DNA of 64,000 nucleotides from Hyphomicrobiales bacterium (GTDB lineage Bacteria; Pseudomonadota; Alphaproteobacteria; Rhizobiales; Xanthobacteraceae): the NCBI GenBank assembly GCA_021730985.1, contig JAKFYI010000014.1:62001-126000 (forward strand), written 5' to 3'. A model generated the notes under the pieces. That model did no database searches. It was not told where the DNA came from and saw only the letters and a program-made list of their open reading frames with translations. The position numbers were made by a program, and so were the translations under genes. Shown piece after piece: positions 53,771 to 63,563 of the stretch. Position 1 is the first letter of the stretch, and the number at the start of each line of letters is the position of its first letter.

Positions 53771-54454
53771 TCATCCGTCGATCAGGGCCCGGCGCGAATC
53801 CGAGGCGAACTGGCGCCGCCACAGGATCAGCGCGACGATCACGCTGGTGGCTATCAGCAGCCAGGGGCTGATGAACCAGCCGAGATATCCCAGCGCGAAG
53901 AAGAATGCGCGCTGGCCGCGGTTGAAATGCCGCCCCGCGACCTCGCACAGGCGTGCCAGCCGCAGCGCATGCGCCTTGGCTTCGGGGCTGTCCTTCTGGG
54001 AGGCGGGCGGTGTCGCGCCGACCATGATGGCCAGATAATTGTACAGCCGGTACGACCACGCGAACTTGAAGAACGCATAGACGAACACCACCGCGAGTCC
54101 GATCGACTTGGCCTCCCACTGCACCGCCGTGGACTTGTCGCCAAACGGCAGCGCCGACATCACCTGCAACAGTTCGGGCGTCGAGCGCAGCAGCGTGAGC
54201 GCGCCGCCGACCGCGATCAGCGAGGTCGAGGCGAAGAACGCCGTGCCGTTCTGCAGCGCCGCCACGATCTGCGCATCGACCATGCGCATCTCCCGGCCCA
54301 GCATCTGCGTCATCCAGTGCTCGCGGTAGCCGTCCATCTCCTGGTTGAGGCCGCGCTTGCGCCGCTCCGTGAAGCTGAGCGCCGCACCGTACGCGGCCCA
54401 GGCGGTCAGGAAGAACGCCAGCGCCAGCAGGTCGATCACCGAAAACAGCGGCAT
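53771..54454 (-). CDS. DUF599-family membrane protein
   Basis: A 227-residue inner-membrane protein with four helices. The core 'DLLALAFFLTAWAAYGAA', 'RRKRGLNQEMDGYREHWMTQ', 'IVAALQNGTAFFASTSLIA' and 'AFFKFAWSYRLYNYLAIMVG' matches DUF599. The role is unknown. It is a single gene on the minus strand with an in-frame start at ATG 54454. Confidence 0.88.
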   Translation of the reverse strand: MPLFSVIDLLALAFFLTAWAAYGAALSFTERRKRGLNQEMDGYREHWMTQMLGREMRMVDAQIVAALQNGTAFFASTSLIAVGGALTLLRSTPELLQVMSALPFGDKSTAVQWEAKSIGLAVVFVYAFFKFAWSYRLYNYLAIMVGATPPASQKDSPEAKAHALRLARLCEVAGRHFNRGQRAFFFALGYLGWFISPWLLIATSVIVALILWRRQFASDSRRALIDG

Positions 54455-54623
54455 GATGGCTTCCCCGATCCTGAGCCGAAAACCCCTTACACGTCAGGTG
54501 ATTACAAGCGTGGAACCACCGGCCCGAGAACATCGTTGTATAGGCAGGCCTATGGCCGCTTCCGGCTGGAAGCCCCGGCCGGTTTCGGCCCGACAGGCCC
54601 AGGATTGCGCATGGAGGTGTCGC

Positions 54624-54749
54624 ATGTCGATGCATACCCATCGTAAACACGACTATTTCGACAGCGGAATTGATGGCTCGTATTGGCCGGCGCTGCTGGT
54701 CATCGGGGCGATGTTTGCCCTTGCGGTCGTCGCCTGGTTGACCGGCTAA
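54624..54749 (+). CDS. 41-residue single-helix membrane peptide
   Basis: A tiny gene with a near-ideal site, GGAGGT, about seven bases before ATG 54624. The product is a charged head ('MSMHTHRKHDYFDSG') followed by one helix ('PALLVIGAMFALAVVAWLTG'). A clear terminator follows, so this is a monocistronic unit. Its job is unknown. Confidence 0.72.
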   Translation: MSMHTHRKHDYFDSGIDGSYWPALLVIGAMFALAVVAWLTG

Positions 54750-54774
54750 CGCTGGCATTCGGATGTTGTTGCGG

Positions 54775-54807
54775 CGGCGCGGCCTTTGGAGCCGCGCCGT
54801 TGCTTTT
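54775..54807 (+). terminator. Rho-independent terminator
   Basis: CGGCGCGGC-CTTTGGA-GCCGCGCCG is a 9-bp stem followed by TTGCTTTT. It ends the transcript of the 41-residue peptide gene. Confidence 0.9.
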
Positions 54808-54855
54808 CGGGCACCGCTTCTGCACCATCCGCGCTGCAAGCACGGGAGCACATCG

Positions 54856-55272
54856 ATGCCGCAGAATATCACGGTGGGCAGCAAGGCCATGGTGGAGCAG
54901 GCCGAACGCGAGGTCGAGACGCTCGCCATCGAGGACGCAATCAAGCTGCACGGCCGCGACGACGTGGTGCTGGTCGATATCCGCGATCCGCGCGAGCTGC
55001 AGCGCGATGGCAAGGTGCCAGGTGCGTTTCACTGCACGCGCGGCATGCTGGAGTTCTGGATCGATCCGCAGAGCCCGTATCACAAGCCGAAATTCGCCGA
55101 GGACAAGAAGTTCGTGTTCTTCTGCGCGGGCGGAATGCGCTCCGCGCTCGCGGCGCAGACCGCGCACCACATGGGACTGAAGCCGGTGGCGCACATCCGC
55201 GGCGGCTTCGGTGCCTGGAAAAAGGCGGGCGGTCCGGTGGAAGAGGGCGAGGGGCCGAAGCCGAAGGCGTGA
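54856..55272 (+). CDS. Rhodanese-like sulfurtransferase
   Basis: A 138-residue single rhodanese domain. 'VVLVDIRDPRELQRDGKVPG' starts the fold, and the active loop is 'FFCAGGMRSALA', with catalytic Cys and Arg. It ends with a charged, Pro/Gly tail. The start at ATG 54856 has GGGAG upstream. It may move sulfane sulfur. No thiamine or tRNA-thiolation genes are adjacent. Confidence 0.9.
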   Translation: MPQNITVGSKAMVEQAEREVETLAIEDAIKLHGRDDVVLVDIRDPRELQRDGKVPGAFHCTRGMLEFWIDPQSPYHKPKFAEDKKFVFFCAGGMRSALAAQTAHHMGLKPVAHIRGGFGAWKKAGGPVEEGEGPKPKA

Positions 55273-55360
55273 GGCGAGGCCCTACGGACTTGCCCGGTGG
55301 CGTGCTAGATTGAATGGCAATTCGATCCACCGCACGCGGATGGCTACCGAGGGCAAGTTT

Positions 55361-55672
55361 ATGCCGGACAAGCATAGCGATAGAAACAAGGTGCGAAGCT
55401 ACGAGCTCGCGCGAATCGTGGCTGCCAGGCTGCTGGAAAATCCGGCTTTGGTCGAAGAAGGGCGGAAATATCTCGAACGCCATCTCAAGCACGATCCGGC
55501 ACAGCGTGCCTACTATGAACTCTGGTCAGGGCTGATTGACCTTGGCGCTGAAGAAGTAGCCTCGCGATTGCTGGCGGACAGCCCCGAAGGCGAATTGCTG
55601 CGGGACACTCGCCCTGTATTCTACGTTCCGTCAAACGCTGAGCGTGCCGATGCGTTCGATCGGGTGCGGTGA
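55361..55672 (+). CDS. Small helical partner of the NTase-like protein
   Basis: A 103-residue protein from ATG 55361 (GAGGG seven bases upstream; ATG 55340 is possible). It is all-helical in appearance: 'ELARIVAARLLENPALVEEG', 'HDPAQRAYYELWSGLIDLGA' and 'ASRLLADSPEGELLRDTRPV'. A C-terminal stretch of similar pattern ('DSxEGxxLRxxxPF') is what I recall from small genes coupled to DUF6036-like nucleotidyltransferases. It ends 12 bases before that gene. A role as antitoxin is inferred. Confidence 0.6.
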   Translation: MPDKHSDRNKVRSYELARIVAARLLENPALVEEGRKYLERHLKHDPAQRAYYELWSGLIDLGAEEVASRLLADSPEGELLRDTRPVFYVPSNAERADAFDRVR

Positions 55673-55684
55673 AGCCGCTTCGCG

Positions 55685-56239
55685 ATGAAAATCGGATCGA
55701 TCAATCATGTGCTGCGAGCTGTTTCGGCCATCACTGGCCATCGGACATTTGTGATCGTTGGTTCGGCCGCAGTGATTGGGCGGCTACGCGACAATGTTCC
55801 GGCCCTGATGACGCGCACTGCGGAAGTCGATATCTACGCATTTGATGCTCCAAACGTTGAAGAATTGTCGGACTTGATCGACGGAAGCATCGGTCAGGAA
55901 TCTCTGTTTCACGCGACGTTTGGCTACTTTGCAGACGGCGTGTCGCCGGGAACATCAAGAATGCCGTCGGACTGGTTGGACCGGGCAAGCAAATACGAGA
56001 GCTCCGAATGTCCCGGTGTCGTCGCCATTCTTCCTGAAGAAAATGATATCGCGATGGCCAAGCTTGTTGCGTGGCGAGAGAAGGATATTGATTGGCTGAA
56101 GGAAGGTGTGATGGCAGGAATTCTCTCGCCATCAAAAATAGAAGATCGGCTACGGCAGATGCCGAAGGCCGGCCCCGACGGCGGTGCCCCCGACATTCAA
56201 GTCATGAAAGATCGATTGACGGTCATTTCGAGAAAGTAG
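55685..56239 (+). CDS. DUF6036-like nucleotidyltransferase-fold protein
   Basis: A 184-residue protein. The start of the fold, 'TFVIVGSAAVIGRLRDNVPA' and 'TRTAEVDIYAFDA', looks like a minimal nucleotidyltransferase (GS plus acidic pair). A later conserved block 'NDIAMAKLVAWREKDIDWLK' matches what I recall of DUF6036-like proteins. Composition is AT-richer than its neighbours. With the small gene just before, it resembles two-gene toxin-antitoxin or defence modules. Activity is untested. Confidence 0.65.
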   Translation: MKIGSINHVLRAVSAITGHRTFVIVGSAAVIGRLRDNVPALMTRTAEVDIYAFDAPNVEELSDLIDGSIGQESLFHATFGYFADGVSPGTSRMPSDWLDRASKYESSECPGVVAILPEENDIAMAKLVAWREKDIDWLKEGVMAGILSPSKIEDRLRQMPKAGPDGGAPDIQVMKDRLTVISRK

Positions 56240-56292
56240 CTTTGGGCGTTCCTGCTGAAACCGCGCACAGCCTCAACATGTAACGGTCGGAA

Positions 56293-56967
56293 ATGCCGCT
56301 CACCCTCATCATCGGCAACAAGAACTACTCGTCGTGGTCGTTCCGGCCGTGGATCGCCATGAAGGTGGCGGGTATTCCGTTCGAGGAAATTCTGCTCTCG
56401 CTCGAAGCGCCGGATTTCAAAGCGCGCGTGGCGCTGCACTCCGGCACCGGCAAGGTGCCGGTGCTGATCGATGGCGCGGTCAAGGTCTGGGAGTCGCTGT
56501 CGATCCTGGAATATCTCGCCGACAAATTCCCGGACAAGGCGCTTTGGCCCGTGGACCCCGCGGCCCGCGCTCATGCCCGCACCGTGGCGTCGGAAATGCA
56601 CGCCGGCTTCGGGCCGCTGCGCCGCCATTGCCCGATGAACATGTGGCGGCCGGTGATCAAGCGCGAACTGCCGGACGACGTCGTGCAGAACGTGAGCCGG
56701 ATCGACGCGCTTTGGACCGACTGCCGGACGCGGTTCGGCCAACGCGGGCCGTTTCTGTTCGGCGGCTTCGGCGCAGCCGACGCAATGTACGCTCCGGTGG
56801 TGTCGCGCCTGCACACCTACGGGATCGAAGTGAGCGCCGTAGCGCGGGCCTATATGGCCGCGGTCATGGCGCTCCCGGCCTGGGAGGAGTGGCGGGCGGC
56901 AGGGGTTGTCGAGCCCTGGGTGCTACCCCATGACGAGGTCGATTGGCCCGTCGTCAGGAAGGCCTAG
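56293..56967 (+). CDS. Glutathione S-transferase
   Basis: A 224-residue GST. The thioredoxin-like N-terminal domain has 'LIIGNKNYSSWSFRPWIAMK' with a candidate catalytic Ser, 'GKVPVLIDG' (cis-Pro) and 'VWESLSILEYLADKF' with the Glu/Ser pair for glutathione. The helical C-terminal domain includes 'FLFGGFGAADAMYAPVVSRL'. It conjugates or reduces with glutathione. It stands alone. Confidence 0.93.
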   Translation: MPLTLIIGNKNYSSWSFRPWIAMKVAGIPFEEILLSLEAPDFKARVALHSGTGKVPVLIDGAVKVWESLSILEYLADKFPDKALWPVDPAARAHARTVASEMHAGFGPLRRHCPMNMWRPVIKRELPDDVVQNVSRIDALWTDCRTRFGQRGPFLFGGFGAADAMYAPVVSRLHTYGIEVSAVARAYMAAVMALPAWEEWRAAGVVEPWVLPHDEVDWPVVRKA

Positions 56968-57164
56968 TTTACGGGCCGCGAGCGGCCCTGAGTTCGCGAC
57001 ATTTAGCCATCCAATTTTTAATGTCAGGACTCTTGCCAGGTGGGGGTAAATCCCATCTTGTTGCCCCGAAATTCGAGCTCAAAAGGGTTGCCAGCCGCAT
57101 CCTCGTTCCGGGATGGGTTGGCCGGCTCTGGGGTTCAAAGAGGGGACGCTTCGGAGACATCGTC

Positions 57165-58334
57165 ATGCGAATTTCTGCTGCTTTGCTTGCCACGGTCTTG
57201 TTTGCTCTGGCTCCGGCCCTTCCGGCTGCCGCCGAAGACGCGCCGGCGGGGGTCAAGGGCCTGTTCCTGCTCACCGATTATCCAGCCGTCACCGTGCGGC
57301 CGGGCACCACTTCGACGGTGAGCCTGCGCCTGCAGAACTACGCACTGCCGCCGGAGCGGCTGGCGCTGTCGGTTTCGGGCGTGCCCACGGGCTGGACCGT
57401 GACCCTGTTGGGCGGCGGACAGCCGGTCGCCGCGGCGATGGCCGCCACCAACCAGAACGTCTCGCTGCAGCTTCGCCTCGACGTGCCGGCCAACGCCGCC
57501 ATCGGTACCCAGAGCCTGACGGTCACAGCCAAGGGTGGCGCCACCGAGGTGAGCCTTCCGGTCGCAGTGACGCTCGCCAAGGAACTGCCCGCCAAGCTCA
57601 CCATGGAGCCGCAGCTTCCGTCGCTGCGTGGCAACGCGAAATCGAGCTTCGAGTATCAGCTCAACGTCAAGAACGACAGCGGCCGCAACCTGGTGGTCGG
57701 CTTCGCCGCATCGGGCCCGCCGAACTTCGAGACCTCCTTCACCGAGCAGTACGGCAGCCAGGAGATCAACTCGATGCCGGTCGAGGCCGGCCAGTCGAAG
57801 ACGGTCAAGCTGAAGGTTCGCCCGCCGAGCACGATCGGCGCCGGCAACTATCCGGTGACGATCAAGGCCTCCGCCGAGGATACTTCGGCTGACGCCAAGG
57901 TCGCGTTGGAGATCGCAGGCCAGCCGCGGCTCTCGCTCGCGGGCCGCGACGGTCTGGTTTCGAGCCGCGCCGAGGCCGGCAAGGAAACCACCATTCCGAT
58001 CCTGATCACCAACACCGGCACCGCACCGGCCGATGAGGTCGAGCTCACCAGCACGGCGCCGTCGGGCTGGAAGATCACCTTCGAGCCGAAGGCGGTGGAT
58101 CGCATTCCGCCCGGCCAGAACAAGGAAGTGCAGGTTCTGATCACGCCGCCCGAGAAGGCGGTGGCCGGCGACTACGCGCCGACTTTCAACGTCGCCTCCC
58201 GCGGCGAGTCCGCCTCGACGCAGTTCCGCGTCGCGGTCTCGACCTCGACCATGTGGGGCATCGTCGGCGCCGGCATCATCGCCATCGCGCTCCTCATCAT
58301 GGTCGGAGCGGTTGCGAGGTTCGGCCGCCGATGA
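57165..58334 (+). CDS. Exported NEW3-domain membrane-anchored protein
   Basis: A 389-residue protein from ATG 57165. A signal peptide ('[10 protein letters not shown]') is followed by three or so beta-sandwich modules of about 100 residues, each with 'V..G...TV.L.L.N' patterns (e.g. '[20 protein letters not shown]', '[20 protein letters not shown]'), and a C-terminal helix ('[20 protein letters not shown]'). The last module resembles NEW3 (alpha-galactosidase-associated). Its stop overlaps the ABC ATPase gene by ATGA, so it belongs to the transporter unit, likely as an extracytoplasmic partner. Confidence 0.85.
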   Translation: MRISAALLATVLFALAPALPAAAEDAPAGVKGLFLLTDYPAVTVRPGTTSTVSLRLQNYALPPERLALSVSGVPTGWTVTLLGGGQPVAAAMAATNQNVSLQLRLDVPANAAIGTQSLTVTAKGGATEVSLPVAVTLAKELPAKLTMEPQLPSLRGNAKSSFEYQLNVKNDSGRNLVVGFAASGPPNFETSFTEQYGSQEINSMPVEAGQSKTVKLKVRPPSTIGAGNYPVTIKASAEDTSADAKVALEIAGQPRLSLAGRDGLVSSRAEAGKETTIPILITNTGTAPADEVELTSTAPSGWKITFEPKAVDRIPPGQNKEVQVLITPPEKAVAGDYAPTFNVASRGESASTQFRVAVSTSTMWGIVGAGIIAIALLIMVGAVARFGRR

Positions 58335-59275
58335 GCGATACGGTCATCGAAGCTGCCGGGCTCACCAAGCGCTACGGTGAGGCCACGGCGGTCAACGATA
58401 TTTCGTTCGCGATCAACCGCGGCGAGATCTTTGGTCTGCTCGGCCCGAACGGGGCGGGCAAGACGACCACCATCCTGATGATGCTGGGGCTCACCGAGGT
58501 AACGGCGGGCACGGTTCGAGTGATGGGCTATGACCCGGGGCGCGAGCCGCTTCAGGTCAAGCGGCTGGTCGGCTACCTGCCGGACACGGTCGGCTTCTAC
58601 GATCACATGACGGCTACGGACAATCTGCGATACACCGCGGGCCTGATCGGCATTCCGGTGGCGGAGCGGGCCAAGCGGATCATGTCGTCGCTCGATCGCG
58701 TCGGCCTGGCCGACGTCGCCAACATGAAGGTCGGGACGTTCTCGCGCGGCATGCGCCAGCGGCTGGGTCTGGCGGAAATCCTCATGAAGGAAGCCGCCAT
58801 CGCCATCCTGGACGAGCCGACCTCCGGTCTCGATCCTCATGCCACATCCGAGCTGCTCGACATGATCCGCGCGCTGAAGCGTGACGGCGTGGCGGTGCTG
58901 CTGTCGTCCCATCTGCTCGAGCGGGTGCAGAGCATCTGCGACCGCGTGGCGCTGTTCCACTCCGGGCGTATCGCGCTGCTCGGCACCGTGCCGGAACTCG
59001 CGCGCCAGGTGCTGGGCGGCGGCTACACCGTCGAAGTCGAGGCTGACGGCCAGGGGCTGGCCGAGCGGCTGGCTGCGTTGCCTGGCGTGCGCTCGGTCGA
59101 GCAGCCTTCGCCCGGCCATTTCCGTCTGCTGGCCGAAGGCGACATGCGCCCGCAGGCCGCCGCCGCCGTGGTCGGCGCCGGCGGGCAGCTTCGCCACCTA
59201 GCGGTCGAGGTGCCGTCGCTCGACGCCATCTACAACCGCTACTTCCAGAACCAGGACGCACAACATGCGGCGTGA
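58331..59275 (+). CDS. ABC transporter ATP-binding protein (ABC-2 type)
   Basis: A 314-residue ATPase. Walker A is '[18 protein letters not shown]', the signature is '[15 protein letters not shown]', and Walker B is '[20 protein letters not shown]'. The C-terminal part of about 90 residues resembles the extra domain of NosF-like ATPases. It begins with an ATGA overlap after the NEW3 gene and overlaps the permease gene by 11 bases. Confidence 0.95.
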   Translation: MSDTVIEAAGLTKRYGEATAVNDISFAINRGEIFGLLGPNGAGKTTTILMMLGLTEVTAGTVRVMGYDPGREPLQVKRLVGYLPDTVGFYDHMTATDNLRYTAGLIGIPVAERAKRIMSSLDRVGLADVANMKVGTFSRGMRQRLGLAEILMKEAAIAILDEPTSGLDPHATSELLDMIRALKRDGVAVLLSSHLLERVQSICDRVALFHSGRIALLGTVPELARQVLGGGYTVEVEADGQGLAERLAALPGVRSVEQPSPGHFRLLAEGDMRPQAAAAVVGAGGQLRHLAVEVPSLDAIYNRYFQNQDAQHAA

Positions 59276-60224
59276 AGGGTCACCCTGGCGCGGGCTGAGC
59301 GCGGTGCTGTTCCGCGAACTGTTCGATAACCTCACCAGCGCGCGCATGCTGGTGCTGCAGTTGCTGGTTATCCTGTTCGGCGGCGTCGTGGTCTATTTCG
59401 CGGCCGAGCAGATCCGCAACACCACCGCGGAAGATCCGTTCCTGTTCCTGCGGCTGTTCGCGCCGCCGGGCCAAAGTCTTTTGTCGTTCGTCACCGTGCT
59501 GAGCATCCTGATTCCGCTGATCGCGATCGGGCTCGGCTTCGACTCGGTGAATGGCGAATACAACCGCCGCACCATGTCGCGCATCCTGTCGCAGCCGATC
59601 TACCGCGATGCGCTGTTGCTCGGTAAGTTTCTCGCGGGCCTCGCCACCATCACGATCTGCCTGATCACGCTGTGGCTGATGGTGATCGGCTTCGGCCTGG
59701 TCCGGCTCGGCATCCCGCCGAGCGCGGAAGAACTCACCCGCTGCGTCATCTTCCTGCTGGTCAGCATCGCCTACGCCGGCGTGTGGCTGTCGCTCGCCAT
59801 GCTGTTCTCGATCCTGTTCCGCTCCACCGCGACCGCGGCGCTGACCTCGCTCGGCGTCTGGCTGTTCCTGGCCTTGCTGTGGCCGGCGCTGGCGCAACTG
59901 ATCGGCGAGGTGATCTCGCCGTCCGACATCCGTTTCGCGCAGCTTGGATTGCCCACGCCTGACACGGTGGCGTGGCAGCAGGGGCTGGCGCGGCTGTCTC
60001 CCGGCACGCTGTACGGCGAGGCGGTGCTGGCGATGCTCAGCCCCGAGGCGCAGTCGCTCACCAACCTGCTGGCCCAGTTCCAGGGCCGCATCATGGGTGC
60101 CCCGCTGCCGGTCGGGCAGAGCATCCTGAGCGCCTGGCCGCAGATGGTCAGCCTGATCGCAGGCACCATCCTGCTCTATGTGGCGGGATACGTCGTGTTT
60201 CAGCGCCAAGAGGTCCGGGCCTAG
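59265..60224 (+). CDS. ABC-2-type transporter permease
   Basis: A 319-residue membrane protein with about six helices. It starts '[20 protein letters not shown]' and continues with '[20 protein letters not shown]', typical of NosY-like ABC-2 permeases. The last helix ends '[19 protein letters not shown]'. It pairs with the ATPase just before. The substrate is unknown; NosDFY is one precedent, but no nitrous-oxide gene is here. A terminator follows. Confidence 0.92.
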   Translation: MRREGSPWRGLSAVLFRELFDNLTSARMLVLQLLVILFGGVVVYFAAEQIRNTTAEDPFLFLRLFAPPGQSLLSFVTVLSILIPLIAIGLGFDSVNGEYNRRTMSRILSQPIYRDALLLGKFLAGLATITICLITLWLMVIGFGLVRLGIPPSAEELTRCVIFLLVSIAYAGVWLSLAMLFSILFRSTATAALTSLGVWLFLALLWPALAQLIGEVISPSDIRFAQLGLPTPDTVAWQQGLARLSPGTLYGEAVLAMLSPEAQSLTNLLAQFQGRIMGAPLPVGQSILSAWPQMVSLIAGTILLYVAGYVVFQRQEVRA

Positions 60225-60243
60225 CGGCCTCGATGTCACGAAG

Positions 60244-60283
60244 CGGCCGGTCCGGGTGAAGCCCGTACCGGCCGTTTCTGTTT
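60244..60283 (+). terminator. Rho-independent terminator of the NEW3/ABC operon
   Basis: CGGCCGGT and ACCGGCCG form an 8-bp outer stem with a further CGGG/CCCG pairing inside, followed by TTTCTGTTT. It lies 20 bases after the permease stop. Confidence 0.85.
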
Positions 60284-60311
60284 CCGCGGGGCGTTCATTC
60301 ACGCGGCAGCG

Positions 60312-61935
<1,624 letters not shown>

Positions 61936-61946
<11 letters not shown>

Positions 61947-62232
61947 AGCTAATTTTCTTCAAGAGCATAAAAAATATCGCGAAAACAAAAAGCATCGCCG
62001 CCAAAATGAGCGTGACCCCGCAAACCAAGCCAACAATAAATTCGGATGTGCCCATTTCCCGAATGAAGGGCAACGCAGAAAATCGTACGAAGAACGTCGA
62101 TAGGATGATCGCGCCACCAATCCAAAACGCTCCCTTCATCGGTCCTCGATAAACGGCGTTTAGGATTTCTACGATCGACTGCCCGAGCACACGTTCCAGG
62201 CGCGATTTTGTCGTGTCCAAATCGACTGACAT
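61936..62232 (-). CDS. Two-helix membrane protein, AT-rich
   Basis: A 98-residue protein from ATG 62232 (GGATG upstream). A hydrophilic start '[20 protein letters not shown]' is followed by two helices ('[19 protein letters not shown]' and '[20 protein letters not shown]' continuing to a short Lys end). The composition is AT-richer than the surrounding genes. The family is not recognised. It converges with mccB. Confidence 0.65.
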
Positions 62233-62296
62233 GGAAACATCCAAATACAATCTGTGATTGTATTTTAGTTGCATTCCGGATGTCAAAGCATGGCGT

Positions 62297-62578
62297 CTAA
62301 GCCCGCTTCCTCTTCTCCTTCGGCAGCTTCGCTACCTTGCGCAATGCCGAATTGATGCGGCTCTGCCAGCCCCGTCCGGTGCGGCGGAAATGCGCGACCA
62401 CATCAGGGTCGAGGCGAAGGCTGACCGCCTGCTTCGGGTCGAGCGAAGGCGGACGACCACGACGCACCAGTTTGTCGCCATCGAAAATGTCTGCGCGCCG
62501 AAAAAACTCTTCGGTCAACTCGGGGGCATCGTCGGGATCAATCCAGGACTTTGCGCCAGCGGGTTTCTTCTTTGCCAT
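62297..62578 (-). CDS. brnA: BrnA-type ribbon-helix-helix antitoxin
   Basis: A 93-residue protein from ATG 62578 (GAGGT about six bases upstream). A long basic/acidic N-terminal region including 'WIDPDDAPELTEEFFRRAD' precedes the RHH motif 'KQAVSLRLDPDVVAHFRRTG', then 'GWQSRINSALRKV'. This is the BrnA pattern. It normally pairs with BrnT and represses the operon. The upstream toxin ORF overlaps it by 41 bases. Confidence 0.9.
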   Translation of the reverse strand: MAKKKPAGAKSWIDPDDAPELTEEFFRRADIFDGDKLVRRGRPPSLDPKQAVSLRLDPDVVAHFRRTGRGWQSRINSALRKVAKLPKEKRKRA

Positions 62579-62723
62579 GTGCATACCTCATTGAAATAAT
62601 GCGCCGGGCATCGCCCTTTAGCGTGGCATGACGTCCGGCAAAGACGACTGCCGCGTCCCCGAAATCGAGTCCCCGTCGCAGCAATGTGAGCTCACGTTTT
62701 GCCGGATCGTAGGTGATCGCCAT
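62538..62723 (-). pseudogene. brnT: BrnT toxin gene with internal in-frame deletion
   Basis: A 61-residue ORF. It starts like BrnT ('MAITYDPAKRELTLLRRGLD', 'DAAVVFAGRHATL') and rejoins the BrnT end ('GDARRIISMRYAHGKEE'), but the usual middle strand block of roughly 27-30 residues is missing between 'ATL' and 'GDARR'. BrnT normally has about 90 residues. The missing part contains core strands of the RNase fold, so the toxin is probably dead while BrnA remains intact. Confidence 0.75.
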
Positions 62724-62734
62724 GTCTATTAAAT

Positions 62735-62742
62735 GTATATAC
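62735..62742. promoter_or_regulatory. Possible BrnA operator core
   Basis: GTATATAC is a perfect palindrome 11 bases before the brnT start, in an AT-rich stretch that could also hold the promoter. Short and unconfirmed. Confidence 0.35.
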
Positions 62743-62836
62743 GATAATTTCGGCTAATATTCAATATGCGATTGTCTCGTGGTATTGGAGCCCGCGGAAC
62801 GGCCCTGATTCAAAATGGAATGAAACGCAAGGCGTC

Positions 62837-62879
62837 AATAACAACGCGGGCCCAGGACATCGCGGTCCCGGGCCCTGCG
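62837..62879 (-). terminator. Rho-independent terminator of the 27-residue gene
   Basis: On the minus strand CGCAGGGCCCGGGAC pairs with GTCCTGGGCCCGCG around a 6-base loop, followed by TTGTTATT. It lies 24 bases after the stop at 62904. Confidence 0.82.
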
Positions 62880-62903
62880 TTATGTCAGATCGCTGAAGAA
62901 CCC

Positions 62904-62987
62904 TCAGCGCCAGAACAAAGCCAGCAGAATGATGATCGGCAGAGGAATTCCGATCAGCCACAGCAGTGCACCTTTGCCCCATGTCAT
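62904..62987 (-). CDS. 27-residue hydrophobic peptide
   Basis: Too short for the ORF track. From ATG 62987 it reads 'MTWGKGALLWLIGIPLPI' followed by 'IILLALFWR', one membrane helix with a Pro kink; an in-frame ATG at 62999 would add four residues. Very similar tiny proteins occur in many proteobacteria, as far as I recall, with no known role. A terminator follows. The best ribosome site (AGGAGA) is placed for an upstream ATG in another frame (see the repeat entry). Confidence 0.7.
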   Translation of the reverse strand: MTWGKGALLWLIGIPLPIIILLALFWR

Positions 62988-63004
62988 TGCCTGCCCCATG
63001 TCAT
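62975..63004 (-). repeat. 13-bp tandem duplication creating a coupled leader ORF
   Basis: ATGACATGGGGCA occurs twice on the minus strand (63004-62992 and 62987-62975), separated by four bases. The first copy starts a six-codon frame 'MTWGRQ' whose TGA overlaps the second ATG. The second copy starts the 27-residue gene. The AGGAGA site is seven bases from the first ATG, so translation may pass from leader to gene by coupling. Confidence 0.75.
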
Positions 63005-63280
63005 TTGTCGTCTCTCCTGCATGTTTTTCTGTCCCGTCTCAACCGCTCAACTCGCGGAGAGTTCCATCGATCCTGGCCAGGAAGCCTCAACCATACGGAT
63101 TGGGACGGTTTGACGGGCCCGACCGGCTTGTTGTAGACAGCGCCCGCAACCACGGATTTTCGGCCTGCCTTGCTACGCCTTCCCGACTTTGGGCTGCGCC
63201 TACAAGACACCCCCCAAAACTCGGATGGCTGCCCGGTCCGCGATGGACGCGACGCCGGTGAACCTAGCAAGGAGACTCAA

Positions 63281-63484
63281 ATGGCTACCGGTACGGTTAA
63301 GTTCTTCAACACCCAAAAGGGCTTCGGTTTCATTCAGCCGGATGACGGCTCGAAGGATGTGTTCGTTCACATCAGCGCCGTTCAGAAGGCTGGCATGGAC
63401 AGCCTCAACGAAGGCCAGAAGGTGAGCTTCGATGTGCTGACCGAGCGCGGCAAGCCCGCCGCCGGCAACATCCGCTCCGCCTGA
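63281..63484 (+). CDS. cspA: Cold-shock protein
   Basis: A 67-residue cold-shock domain. It has RNP1 '[11 protein letters not shown]' and RNP2 '[10 protein letters not shown]', and starts '[12 protein letters not shown]'. The ATG at 63281 has AAGGAGA upstream; the track's longer start is inside the leader. It binds single-stranded RNA as a chaperone. The roughly 276 bases upstream without another gene are consistent with a long 5' leader as in cspA genes. A strong terminator follows. Confidence 0.97.
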   Translation: MATGTVKFFNTQKGFGFIQPDDGSKDVFVHISAVQKAGMDSLNEGQKVSFDVLTERGKPAAGNIRSA

Positions 63485-63510
63485 TCGGCGAGCAATCGCT
63501 GAACTGACGG

Positions 63511-63538
63511 AACGCCCGGCCTCACCGCCGGGCGTTTT
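63511..63538 (+). terminator. Rho-independent terminator of cspA
   Basis: AACGCCCGGC-CTCACC-GCCGGGCGTT is a 10-bp stem ending in TTTT. Confidence 0.93.
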
Positions 63539-63563
63539 GCATTTCGGTTCGATTTTGTTGAGG

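Noticed and set aside
57165-60224. A nosDFY nitrous-oxide reductase maturation cluster
   Set aside because: The first protein is NEW3-like rather than NosD-like, and no nosZ or nosL gene is present.
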